Below, piece by piece: positions 36,439 to 45,454 of a stretch of 64,000 nucleotides of DNA. The position numbers and the translations under genes were made by a program. The notes beneath the pieces were generated by a model that saw only the letters and a list, made by a program, of their open reading frames with translations, was not told the DNA's origin and did no database searches. The first letter of the stretch is position 1. The number at the start of each line of letters is the position of its first letter. Source of the stretch: SAR324 cluster bacterium (GTDB lineage: Bacteria > SAR324 > NAC60-12); contig JADGAV010000001.1 of assembly GCA_015231825.1 (NCBI GenBank), forward strand, positions 316,248 to 380,247. The letters are read 5' to 3'.

Positions 36439-39400
36439 TTAAACTTTTTGCACTTCAATTTTGCAAAGCTCTCCGTTAATATCCCATTGCAGGGCTTGTT
36501 CTCCCGTTGAATCAGATTCCAGAAAATTTGCCAAAGTTTCAGTTTTTATAAAATCATTAAACTGATCGACAGCCTTTTGCACAGGTTCTGTTGTTTGATA
36601 ACGTACCTGTATCCGGTCCATCACGTCAAACATCTGTTCTTTTCTCATATTCTGAACCTTGTTTATGAACTCTCTGGCAAAACCCTCCTGAACAAGTTCT
36701 TCGGTCAAATCCGTATCAAGAGCTACCGTCAGGTTGTTTTCGGTTAAAACCAACAAACCTTCTTTTTCATGACGCTGGATTAACACGTCGCCCGATTCCA
36801 AAGTCAGCATTTCCCCGTCGATCTGTAAAGTCACGCTTTGACCGTCCCGCAAGCGAAGGATTTCATCGAACCCTAATTTGGAAATTTCCTGGGCAGTTTG
36901 CTTCATTTTCTTACCCAGTTTGGATCCGAGAACTTTGAAATTTGCCTTGGCGCTGTAAGAAACCAATTCTTCCTCGTTATCGGCAATCATCACTTCCTTA
37001 ATATTCAACTCTTCAGTGATCAATTCCTCCATATTGTTCAAAATATCTTTAGCTTCCGGATCCCTTGTAATCAAAAATATTTTTGCCAATGGCTGTCGGA
37101 TTTTTAATTGATGCCTGTTGCGCAGAGAACGCCCCATACTGACGGCTGAAAGAATCAGGTCCATCTTTCTTTCCAGAGGAATATCGCGATATTTATTCTG
37201 AACTTCTGGAAAGTAATCCAAATGGACACTTTCAGGATGGCTGTCATCCCGAAGTGCCAAATAGATTCCATCCGCTATAAAAGGAATAAATGGAGCAACC
37301 ACTTTAGACAGTTCAAGCAGGACATGATACAAGACAGCATAGGCCTCCTGCTTGTCACGACCCTGCTCGGATTTCCAGAATCGGCGACGACTCCGACGTA
37401 TATACCAATTGGTAAGCAGTTCAATAAAACCGACGAATGGAGCAACCGATTTGTTCAAATCATAAAGATCCATGCTGCTGCCGACTTTTTCTATCAATTC
37501 CTGCAATTTAGAGAGAATCCAGCGATCCAGCGGATTCGAGGGATTCAGATCCAGATTGTCAATGTCGGGTTCCCATTGATCAATTTTTGCGTAGGTTGTT
37601 AAAAACGCGAGTGCATTCCAGAGAGGGAGGAGTAAAGAACGCGTTGTTTCCACCAAGCCTTTTTCTGAAAAACGCAGATCATCCCCTCGAACGGCAGGAG
37701 AATTGAGCATGTACAGGCGGATTGCATCGGCTCCGTAGTCATCGAGCATCTGGGTCGGGTCCGGGTAATTTTTTAAACGTTTACTCATTTTTTTACCATC
37801 TTCCGCGAGCACCATACCGTTGACAATTACGTTTTGAAAGGGCGGTTTGCCGAAGAGAGCATTTCCGAGAATTGCTAAAGTGTAAAACCAGCCACGTGTT
37901 TGATCCAAACCTTCACAAATAAAATCTGCAGGAAAATTTGAGTCAAATTTTTCTTTGTTTTCAAATGGATAGTGCTCCTGGGCATAGGGCATCGAACCGG
38001 ATTCAAACCAACAGTCGAGAACTTCCGGAATTCGCTTGTATACTTTCCCATCGCGTTCAATGACAAGTTCATCAACAATATGCTTGTGCAGATCATCCAG
38101 TTTTGTCCCGGTGGCTTCTTCCAGTTCAGCAACACTGCCAAAACAGAGAAATTCTCCTTCTTCGTTTTTCCATACCGGCAAGGGAGTCCCCCAGAAACGG
38201 TTGCGGCTTATTGCCCAGTCTCTTGCATTTTCCAACCAATTTCCAAAGCGTCCATCTTTGATATGAGAGGGCATCCAGAGAACTTCCTGATTCCGCTGGA
38301 CCATGGTCTCCTTGAAAGATTCCACTTTAACAAACCAGGTGGAAATTCCTTTATAGATCAATGGTGAATCGGTTCGCCAGCAAAAGGGATAACTGTGCTG
38401 GATAGTTTCATGCCGAAATATTCTATTTTCATCTTTCAATTGGCGGATGATCAATTTGTCCGCCTCTTTAATATTGAGCCCGGCGATAAATCCCATGTAG
38501 GATTTGAAATTACCGTTTTCATCAACAGGATCGAAGACAGGAAGGCCTTCCCGCAATCCGATGCGAAGGTCATCTTCACCAAAGGCAGGCGCCTGGTGTA
38601 CGATGCCGGTTCCGCTTTCGTCACTGACATAATCATCGCATACAATCTTCCAGCAGTTTTTTGTTTCTACAAGGCCATCAGCAAAATCGAACAGCGGAAT
38701 GTAGGTTCGGCCTTTGAGTTCCTTTCCCTTCCACTCATTCAAAATTCGAAATGTTCCCGTTTCAAAATGTGCTTCCAAACGAGTTTTGGACAAGTAGTAG
38801 CACTCACCGCTGTCTTGGACCTGGATTTTGACGTAGTCCATCTCAGCACCGACGCAGAGTGCTAAATTCGAAGGAAGCGTCCATGGCGTTGTTGTCCAGG
38901 CCAGGAAAAAGCTGTTTGCTTCCCCGGATACAGCACATTTGAAGGTAACGGAAGGATCCTGGGTATCCTGATAATTGAGATTGGCTTCAAAATTCGAAAG
39001 CGGAGTCGAGAGGCGCCAGGAATATGGAACCACTTTTCTGCCTTCATAAATCAATCCTTTCTCCCAAAGCTGTTTAAAGACCCACCAGACTGATTCCATA
39101 AATGGCAGGTCCATGGTCTTGTAATCGTTATCAAAATCAATCCATCGACCCATGCGTTCGACTGTTTCCCTCCACTCTTTGGTGTATCGCAACACAATAC
39201 TTCGGCATTCATCGATAAAATTGCCAATCCCGAATGCCTCAATCTCTGGCCTTCCTGATAATTTCAAGGATTGTTCAACCTCGAATTCCACAGGCAATCC
39301 GTGAGTATCCCAGCCGAATCGTCGTTCGACTCGGAATCCGCGCATTGTCTTGTAGCGGGGAACTACATCTTTGATGGTTCCAGCCAGAATGTGTCCGTAG

Positions 39401-39561
39401 TGCGGTAAGCCCGTCGCAAAAGGAGGACCATCATAGAAGCCAAATTCGCGATCAGTGGGACGTTGTTCAATCGATTTTTCAAAGATGCGCTGGCTTCTCC
39501 AAATAGCGAGGACCTCTTTTTCGAGATCAGGAAAATTTATTTTGTTGGAAACATCTTTCAT
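36439..39561 (-). CDS. ileS: Isoleucyl-tRNA synthetase (type-2-like)
   Basis: A class I synthetase of about 1040 residues. The HIGH motif appears as PHYGHI and the KMSKS motif as KKMSKRLKNYP. The CP1 editing domain (GTGIVHQAPAFGEDD) and anticodon domain are complete. Length and sequence style match the eukaryote-like IleS2 type (about 1040 aa), known for mupirocin tolerance, rather than the 940-residue IleS1. The start is the ATG at 39561, chosen for its AAGGAG site; two codons upstream is a GTG. The stop faces the receiver gene, separated by about 18 bases. Confidence 0.95.
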   Translation of the reverse strand: MKDVSNKINFPDLEKEVLAIWRSQRIFEKSIEQRPTDREFGFYDGPPFATGLPHYGHILAGTIKDVVPRYKTMRGFRVERRFGWDTHGLPVEFEVEQSLKLSGRPEIEAFGIGNFIDECRSIVLRYTKEWRETVERMGRWIDFDNDYKTMDLPFMESVWWVFKQLWEKGLIYEGRKVVPYSWRLSTPLSNFEANLNYQDTQDPSVTFKCAVSGEANSFFLAWTTTPWTLPSNLALCVGAEMDYVKIQVQDSGECYYLSKTRLEAHFETGTFRILNEWKGKELKGRTYIPLFDFADGLVETKNCWKIVCDDYVSDESGTGIVHQAPAFGEDDLRIGLREGLPVFDPVDENGNFKSYMGFIAGLNIKEADKLIIRQLKDENRIFRHETIQHSYPFCWRTDSPLIYKGISTWFVKVESFKETMVQRNQEVLWMPSHIKDGRFGNWLENARDWAISRNRFWGTPLPVWKNEEGEFLCFGSVAELEEATGTKLDDLHKHIVDELVIERDGKVYKRIPEVLDCWFESGSMPYAQEHYPFENKEKFDSNFPADFICEGLDQTRGWFYTLAILGNALFGKPPFQNVIVNGMVLAEDGKKMSKRLKNYPDPTQMLDDYGADAIRLYMLNSPAVRGDDLRFSEKGLVETTRSLLLPLWNALAFLTTYAKIDQWEPDIDNLDLNPSNPLDRWILSKLQELIEKVGSSMDLYDLNKSVAPFVGFIELLTNWYIRRSRRRFWKSEQGRDKQEAYAVLYHVLLELSKVVAPFIPFIADGIYLALRDDSHPESVHLDYFPEVQNKYRDIPLERKMDLILSAVSMGRSLRNRHQLKIRQPLAKIFLITRDPEAKDILNNMEELITEELNIKEVMIADNEEELVSYSAKANFKVLGSKLGKKMKQTAQEISKLGFDEILRLRDGQSVTLQIDGEMLTLESGDVLIQRHEKEGLLVLTENNLTVALDTDLTEELVQEGFAREFINKVQNMRKEQMFDVMDRIQVRYQTTEPVQKAVDQFNDFIKTETLANFLESDSTGEQALQWDINGELCKIEVQKV

Positions 39562-40166
39562 GAACACTCCTTTAGTGATCCAAAAATGAAGGAAGAGACA
39601 TGCTCCATTCTATGCGGGTCGTAAATTGGATTGAAATCGGATAAGCGGGTCAAAGTAAAATGGATTCGAAACAGATCAATTGAAAGGACTAATAAATAAC
39701 CTCAGACTCCTGAAATTTTTGGAAATAACACCACATCATGCTCATTCTATGAGGCGAGATTGTTATCCAAATTCCCAAGGAATGAATTTGGGGCGAGAAT
39801 CGAAACAAGTTATATGAAATTTTCCAAAAAGTTGCAATATCAGAATCATAAGACTAATTTTTTCCGCCGCTAAAAAACCTGTTGTTTTGCCTCTGTTTTT
39901 GTGATTAATTAGTTCGAACAGAATAAAATGCCAAGAACCCCTTAGGATACAATTTTGGCCGACTGGCCCATCCGTTTTCTGTCCCCTGAAGATTGTTCCG
40001 GAATGCTCAGGTGCACTTATTCCCCTCATCTTCATTTTTAAAATTGAGCAGAGACTCCCCGACTCGACATTGCGAATCGCGCAGTTGTTCTTCTTCGTTC
40101 TCGTGCAGCCTTGTCAAATTGTGGACCTTTTTTTTGGCAAAAATCAGTTAGCTTGGAAAGGATTTT
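39562..40166. other. 605-bp divergent intergenic region upstream of ileS
   Basis: Separates ileS (minus) from an M81 peptidase gene (plus). I looked for a T-box leader (GGGTGGNACCGCG-type motif on the minus strand) and did not see one. No other conserved leader is evident. Short reading frames here look random. Confidence 0.35.
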
Positions 40167-41645
40167 ATGCGCATTGTGATCGCAATGATGAAACACGAGA
40201 CGAATACCTTCTCGCCGATTGCAACGGATTGGCAAAGATACAAAGATTGGGGAGTCTATTTTGGAGAGGATGCGCAAAACGCCTATGAAAATACGGGAAT
40301 GCCGATGGCTGCATATATCGATTTAGCAAAAGAAATCGGGGCTGAAATCATCACTCCATTGGCCGCGGAAGCAATGCCTTCAGGTCCTGTCACTGGGGAA
40401 GCTTATGCAATCATGTCGGATGCAATCTGCCATGCCGTAGCTGACGGTTGCGATGCGGCTTTGCTCGATCTTCACGGTGCGATGGTGTCTGAAGAAACAG
40501 ATGACGGGGAAGGAACGCTTTTGGAGAGGATTCGTGGGATTGCCCCTGATCTCCCGATCGCGGTGACCTGTGACCTTCATTGCAATCTCACGCAAAAAAT
40601 GGTCGACAATTGTACGGTTTTAATCGGCTATAAATCCTACCCTCATGTCGACATGTACGAAGTTGGCAAAAAGATTGGAAAAGTTCTGTTGGATTCTCTT
40701 TCAGGCAAATTTCATCCTGTGATGGCATGGCAGCAAATTCCTCTCCTTTCTCAAACCCTTTGCCAGGGAACCGATGATGAACCGATGAAGTCTTTGATTG
40801 AACTCTGTAGGGAAAAAGAAAAAAATCCAAAAATTTTAGCTGCAACCATATTTGGCGGTTTTGCGCTGGCAGACATCAAAGATTCAGGAACTTCTGTGAT
40901 TATCGTAACGGATGGGGACAAGCAACTTGCCGAGAAGACAAGTCGGGAAATTTCCTGGCTGGCCTGGGAAGCCAGAGAAAAATTTATATACCGGCCGAAA
41001 CCCCTGAAGGAAGCGATTCAAGACGCAAAAGCCCAGACAAATTTTCCGGTATTGCTCCTGGATCATGAAGATAATTGTGGATCCGGCGGCACTCAGGATG
41101 TAATGATGGTGATCAAGGAAGTGATCGATCAAGGATTGGAAGACGTGGCGGTTGCTGCGGTTTACGATCCGCTTGCTGTTCAGGAAATGATCAAGGCTGG
41201 TGTCGGCAAAGAAATTACATTGGCGATTGGAGGTAGGTTCGACATGCCTTCAGTAATGCTGAAAGGAAAACCCCTCACTCTCACCGGGACTGTCCGCACC
41301 GTCACTGATGGTCGATGGACTGTTCATGGCCCTATGTATACCGGTGTGGAAGTGTCTATGGGGCCAACCGCGGTGTTTGATACGGGAAAAGTGCAAATCG
41401 TAGTTGTCTCCTTCCATCATGAACCCTGGGATACCGGTGTGTTTACTTCCGTTGGCATCCAACCCGAACACAAAAAATTTTTATTGCTCAAAACCCGAAT
41501 CCATTTTCGTGCAGGTTTTGCTCCGATAGGGAAGGCAACGATTCACTGTGATGGTGAGGGTGTGACTACTTCCGACAACAATCTTCTACATTACAAAAAG
41601 GTTAGAAAACCAATCTATCCGCTGGACAAGGGGGTTAATTTCTGA
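40167..41645 (+). CDS. M81 family metallopeptidase (MlrC-like)
   Basis: A 492-residue zinc hydrolase of the MlrC family, first known from microcystin/nodularin degradation. The N-terminal motif is MMKHETNTFSPI, the zinc-ligand segments include CDLHCNLTQKM and the HxEDNCGSGG segment (LLDHEDNCGSGGTQDVM), and the C-terminal domain is complete. The GGAAAGG ribosome site is strong. Family members occur widely in marine heterotrophs, usually with unknown peptide substrates and often beside peptide importers; here none adjoins. Confidence 0.88.
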   Translation: MRIVIAMMKHETNTFSPIATDWQRYKDWGVYFGEDAQNAYENTGMPMAAYIDLAKEIGAEIITPLAAEAMPSGPVTGEAYAIMSDAICHAVADGCDAALLDLHGAMVSEETDDGEGTLLERIRGIAPDLPIAVTCDLHCNLTQKMVDNCTVLIGYKSYPHVDMYEVGKKIGKVLLDSLSGKFHPVMAWQQIPLLSQTLCQGTDDEPMKSLIELCREKEKNPKILAATIFGGFALADIKDSGTSVIIVTDGDKQLAEKTSREISWLAWEAREKFIYRPKPLKEAIQDAKAQTNFPVLLLDHEDNCGSGGTQDVMMVIKEVIDQGLEDVAVAAVYDPLAVQEMIKAGVGKEITLAIGGRFDMPSVMLKGKPLTLTGTVRTVTDGRWTVHGPMYTGVEVSMGPTAVFDTGKVQIVVVSFHHEPWDTGVFTSVGIQPEHKKFLLLKTRIHFRAGFAPIGKATIHCDGEGVTTSDNNLLHYKKVRKPIYPLDKGVNF

Positions 41646-42026
41646 AGTTTTGAGCATGACGATTCTTCAATACATTTGTTCTGCTTCTCTCCTCAAGATA
41701 AAAGATGCTTCTTTCAATTCCGATTCCAATAAAAGGAGCAAAATTCCGTTGAATCAATGCATTGCCTGAATCAAAAAGAGTTGTTAATCGTGCGCAAGCC
41801 ATGGTAATATCCGGCCTTCATCCTGCTCCTGGTCGAATGGGACAGCACCTGAATGCGCAACTCATTCTTCATTGAATTTCACGGGCATGGATTCCGATTT
41901 GAACTGATGAGTGAAAAATCTGGCTGGCAATGTGAAACAGGTATTTCCTGGTCTCAAGTCACCTTTTTTTCACTCTTGATGTGCGTCAAATCAAAGTTGA
42001 CAACGCGCTTGTATTTGGTTAAGTCG
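41646..42026. other. 381-bp region upstream of sufU
   Basis: No gene is supported. The reading frame of sufU is open through much of this stretch but lacks family sequence before the ATG at 42027. No obvious promoter or IscR-like site was recognised. Confidence 0.3.
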
Positions 42027-42461
42027 ATGAGTGACATCCTCAAACTTTATCAGAAAACCATCCTGGATCATCAAAAGAATCCCCGAAATTTTGGTGAATT
42101 GAAAACCCCGACCCATCAGGCAGTAAAAGATAACCCGATTTGTGGGGACCAGATCCATGTGGATCTTCTGATGAACAGTAATATTGTGGATGACGTCAAA
42201 TTCAAGGGGCGTGGATGTGCCATTTCGATTGCAGCTGCTTCTATCATGACTGAGGTGGTGCGATCGAAAAATTTAGATGAAATCAAAGTGCTTTATTCTC
42301 AATTAAAAATTTTAATTGATTCCAAAAAAGAATTGGATCAGTCTGCAGGTATCCCGGAATTGCAGGTGTTTGAAGGAATCCGTCATTTTCCTTCAAGGAA
42401 AAAGTGCGCCACTTTGGGATGGGAAACTATGTTCCAAGCCGTCAATCAGCAAGCAAATTAA
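42027..42461 (+). CDS. sufU: SufU-type iron-sulfur cluster assembly / Zn-dependent sulfurtransferase
   Basis: A 144-residue NifU-like protein from the ATG at 42027. The family start LYQKTILDHQKNPRNFG and the three conserved cysteines are present: NPICGDQ, GRGCAISIAAASIMTE and KKCATLGW. In SufU these hold zinc and relay sulfur from SufS. sufS and sufBCD are not in the window. It precedes a CoxG-like gene by 18 bases and could be cotranscribed with it. The window encodes several Fe-S proteins that would need such a scaffold. Confidence 0.88.
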   Translation: MSDILKLYQKTILDHQKNPRNFGELKTPTHQAVKDNPICGDQIHVDLLMNSNIVDDVKFKGRGCAISIAAASIMTEVVRSKNLDEIKVLYSQLKILIDSKKELDQSAGIPELQVFEGIRHFPSRKKCATLGWETMFQAVNQQAN

Positions 42462-42479
42462 TAAGCCAGTAAGGAAACC

Positions 42480-43049
42480 ATGGAAGTCAAAGAAGTTAAA
42501 AAGTTCGAGGTCTCAGCAAAAAAGGAAACCGTTTGGGCCTTCCTTAGTGATCCCTGGAAAATCGCACCCTGTTTGCCGGGCGCTCAATTGGTGGATACCA
42601 TAGGAGAAAACAGATATTCGGGCAAAATCAAAGTCAAAATCGGACCAGTTACCACCAATTTTGATGGAGAAGTGGAATTCACCCAACTTGATGCAGATAA
42701 ACACCATTTTGTTTTAGAGGGAAAAGGTGTTGATAAAAACGGAAAAGGCAGTGCTGCGATGCAGATGGAAATGAATCTCAGCGATCAGGAGGGTGGAACT
42801 CAGATTGAATGTGGAATGAGCATTTCTATTTCAGGGAGGATTGCCCAGTTTGGGGCGCGGATGATCACTGCAGTCAATAACAAAATGTTTGATCAGTTCA
42901 CGAAAAATTTTCAGAACCTTCTTGAAAAACATGAAGCGGGTGAATCAACCGACTCCAATTCTGGAGAAAATGTGGTGGATGCCGGCTCTGTAGTCGGTTC
43001 CATGATCAAAGACTCCGTCTCCGGGATTTTTAAGAAAAAAGATTCATAA
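42480..43049 (+). CDS. CoxG-like SRPBCC protein (carbon monoxide dehydrogenase subunit G family)
   Basis: A 189-residue START/SRPBCC-fold protein. The first 140 residues match CoxG: VSAKKETVWAFLSDPWKIAPCLPGAQLVD and YSGKIKVKIGPVTTNFDGEVEF. The last 45 residues are a Ser/Gly/acidic linker ending in a short basic segment, unlike the membrane-anchored CoxG. Coxl/M/S are not adjacent. CoxG normally helps membrane recruitment of aerobic CO dehydrogenase, so here the partner is unknown. AAGGA precedes the ATG. Confidence 0.85.
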   Translation: MEVKEVKKFEVSAKKETVWAFLSDPWKIAPCLPGAQLVDTIGENRYSGKIKVKIGPVTTNFDGEVEFTQLDADKHHFVLEGKGVDKNGKGSAAMQMEMNLSDQEGGTQIECGMSISISGRIAQFGARMITAVNNKMFDQFTKNFQNLLEKHEAGESTDSNSGENVVDAGSVVGSMIKDSVSGIFKKKDS

Positions 43050-43181
43050 TTTTTAAAATTTCTTTGGTGGCTTTTCAAATAACACTCCCTTCTTCTTTGT
43101 AGAACAGGAATTTTCCAATTTGGAAACATTGAATGGGAGGCGCGCAATATGTCTTTCGCGATGGCCGAATTCAAGTGAAAC

Positions 43182-43625
43182 TTATTTTGCAGGCAGGACT
43201 TCGTAGTGCACCATGTCCATGTGCATTCTGAAGCGTTTTCCGGTTTTTGCACTTCCTTTCAATTCCCTTCGGAGCAGAATGAAATGAAGAACATGGTGCA
43301 TCGGCTTTTTTCGATAGATTTCATAAAGTTGATTGATTGAAGAAAGTCCCATCATCGCAACAAGCTGTTCTTCTGTAATTCTTGCTTGACTACGGAACAA
43401 ATCCATTTCATTCTGCAAGTCCAGAGCCGCGATTTTTTCGAATCGATGTTCTTCCAGAATGGCCTCCAGTGCTTTGATGGTTCCATGCTCCATGATCCTT
43501 TTTCCTTCCGACCATTGGGAGATAAATTCTTCCGAAACCCGCAGCAATTTGGCTAATTGTTCCTGGGAAATTTCCATTTCTTCGCAAAGACTAGAAATGA
43601 AATTCTCTTGTTGTTTCTTGTCCAT
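43182..43625 (-). CDS. Helix-turn-helix protein of unknown function
   Basis: A 147-residue basic protein. An XRE-like HTH is visible at about residues 19-45 (ISQEQLAKLLRVSEEFISQWSEG). A second segment of similar shape (ITEEQLVAMMGLSSINQLYEIY) lies at about 87-108, so the protein may hold two tandem HTH units. The C-terminus is short and basic. It is not known to me as a named family. It faces the CoxG-like gene tail to tail and is divergent from the NtrB-like kinase gene, so it could regulate either. Confidence 0.6.
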   Translation of the reverse strand: MDKKQQENFISSLCEEMEISQEQLAKLLRVSEEFISQWSEGKRIMEHGTIKALEAILEEHRFEKIAALDLQNEMDLFRSQARITEEQLVAMMGLSSINQLYEIYRKKPMHHVLHFILLRRELKGSAKTGKRFRMHMDMVHYEVLPAK

Positions 43626-43734
43626 AGATACCGATTCACATTAAGTTTTTAATTCAATTGAACTTTTCAAGAAGAGTCTGGTAAATTTTTGAGTATCAAA
43701 AAATAAGTCTTTCCTGTTCGTTAGAAAGTATTCA

Positions 43735-44859
43735 ATGCTGAAAGGTGCTCCTTCTGAAAAAAAAGTTTTCAATCATTTGGAATATGCGATTCTTGTGATC
43801 AGCCATGATTTGAAAGTGATCCTCTGCAATGACGCGGTATCTCAATTGTGGGAACTTGACAAAAATAAAATTGACGGAAATCTCATCACACGTCTCCTGT
43901 CGTATGATAATATTATTTTGAATTATCTGCAAAGGGTATTCCAGGAGGGTAAAAACTTTACGATCAATGGTCACTCGCTGCATCTGGCTCCCAAACTTCT
44001 CAAAATCGTCAATATTTCCCTGGATCCTGTTTTTAGAAAATCACAAAAAGTCCAGAATGCGGTCATCACCATCCGGGACTTGACTCAACACTACAAAATT
44101 AAAGAAAAAGAACAGGAGAAAGCAATTCTTGATTCACTTGGAACTTTCGTCTCATCAATTGCTCATGAAATTCAAAATCCTCTGAGTGGAATCAAAGGGG
44201 TGACGCAGCTCCTGCAGAGGGACCTCAAGAAAACAAAACTACCAATCCAATCGACCGAGATGATTCTGAAAGAATTGAATCGCATCGATCGTCTGGTCAA
44301 ACAACTGCTGCTGCATTCACAACCGCTCCCTTTGGAATACAGCACAATCAATATCCATGAACTTTTAAATACCGTAATCTGGTTTGAAGAAAACTCATCT
44401 CCCGGTTCTCAAAAGTTTCAGCGCTTGTTTGATCCTTCTTTGCCGGAAATTTTTGCAGATCGTGATAAGCTTTACCAAGTGTTTCTCAATTTGATCAAGA
44501 ATGCAGTAGAAGCTTCTCCTAAAGAAGGTGAAATCATCATTCGTTCCCGATACTGTCCAAAATGGGAGATTCTTGGCAAACAGCTGGATATTCAGCAAGA
44601 GTATTTTCTTGTTGAAGTGGAAGATCATGGCAATGGTGTTGCTCCTGAATTTCGTGACAAGCTTTTCAAACCATTGTTCACGACAAAACGAACCGGACAT
44701 GGACTGGGATTGTCGATTTCATTTCGGATTGTTGCAGAACACGGAGGGCTACTCCAGTACCAAGCGTCTTCCCAAGTGAAAGGAGAGGCTCAAGGATCTA
44801 TTTTTCAGGTTTATATCCCTCGTGCTCCTTCTTCCCAGAAAATTAAAATAGAAGAATAA
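43735..44859 (+). CDS. NtrB-like sensor histidine kinase (orphan)
   Basis: A 374-residue cytosolic kinase with an N-terminal PAS domain (about 10-115, HLEYAILVISHDLKVILCNDA), a short coiled linker, a HisKA domain with phospho-His in SIAHEIQNPLSGIKGV, and HATPase_c with the N-box LNLIKNAVEAS, the G1 box DHGNGVAPE and G2 GHGLGLSI. This is the NtrB pattern, but no NtrC or other regulator is encoded nearby, so it is an orphan. It ends in KIKIEE. Confidence 0.88.
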   Translation: MLKGAPSEKKVFNHLEYAILVISHDLKVILCNDAVSQLWELDKNKIDGNLITRLLSYDNIILNYLQRVFQEGKNFTINGHSLHLAPKLLKIVNISLDPVFRKSQKVQNAVITIRDLTQHYKIKEKEQEKAILDSLGTFVSSIAHEIQNPLSGIKGVTQLLQRDLKKTKLPIQSTEMILKELNRIDRLVKQLLLHSQPLPLEYSTINIHELLNTVIWFEENSSPGSQKFQRLFDPSLPEIFADRDKLYQVFLNLIKNAVEASPKEGEIIIRSRYCPKWEILGKQLDIQQEYFLVEVEDHGNGVAPEFRDKLFKPLFTTKRTGHGLGLSISFRIVAEHGGLLQYQASSQVKGEAQGSIFQVYIPRAPSSQKIKIEE

Positions 44860-44998
44860 ATATTCGAGATCCTTTTAAATTGGAAAAGCACCTTGAGGAA
44901 AATAGATTTCCTTGTTCAGCACCGCCGCAGAATTTGAAAGAAGTTTGGGAATAGTCCCATAAAATTCTTGTGTGTTTTTGGCAAACAATGAAGTATGA

Positions 44999-45439
44999 AT
45001 GAGTATGAAGGAAAACACATTTGACTATCCCCCGAAGGTTCTGGTCACCAAAATTGGCTTGGATGGCCATGATCGGGGCAGCCGCATTGTTGCAGCATAT
45101 TTGAGAGATGCTGGAATGGAAGTGGTGTACACGTCTCCCTGGCAAAAAATAGAGGCCGTGGTCCGACTGGCCCTCGAAGAAGATGTTGATGTGATCGGCA
45201 TCAGTTCTCTGGCAACCGACCATTTGATCATTCCTCAGTTGATGGGCCGTTTGAGGCATTCCGGATTGGAGCACATCAAGGTGGTGGTGGGGGGAATTAT
45301 TCCCGCTGCAGAGCAAGCGAACTTGATCGAATCGGGAGTGAGTCATGTTTTTCATCCCGGGGTCTCCCGGGAATTAATTGTGGAAACTTTCCTGAAATTA
45401 ACTCATGAATCACGGAATGCCAATGAGAACCGTCCCTGA
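44999..45439 (+). CDS. Adenosylcobalamin-binding small subunit of an acyl-CoA mutase
   Basis: A 146-residue B12-binding domain. The DxHxxG motif for base-off/His-on cobalamin binding reads DGHDRGSRIVAAYL near residue 23, followed by VDVIGISSLA and VVVGGIIP, which form the Rossmann-like B12 site. It corresponds to the C-terminal domain of methylmalonyl-CoA mutase or to HcmB. The next gene, the large subunit, starts 15 bases downstream, so the two form an alpha/beta mutase. Two in-frame ATG codons, at 44999 and 45005, are possible starts. Confidence 0.9.
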   Translation: MSMKENTFDYPPKVLVTKIGLDGHDRGSRIVAAYLRDAGMEVVYTSPWQKIEAVVRLALEEDVDVIGISSLATDHLIIPQLMGRLRHSGLEHIKVVVGGIIPAAEQANLIESGVSHVFHPGVSRELIVETFLKLTHESRNANENRP

Positions 45440-45454
45440 GTGAGGAGAAGTGGT

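Noticed and set aside
39763-40035. 90-codon minus-strand frame upstream of ileS
   Set aside because: No ribosome site, no domain, and it looks like chance coding in an intergenic region.
39562-40166. T-box leader of ileS
   Set aside because: The conserved T-box motif was not seen on the minus strand, and the organism appears Gram-negative, where T-boxes are rare.
44860-44998. Cobalamin riboswitch before the B12 mutase
   Set aside because: Neither the B12 box nor the GCCACTG segment is recognisable, and the gap is only 138 bases.
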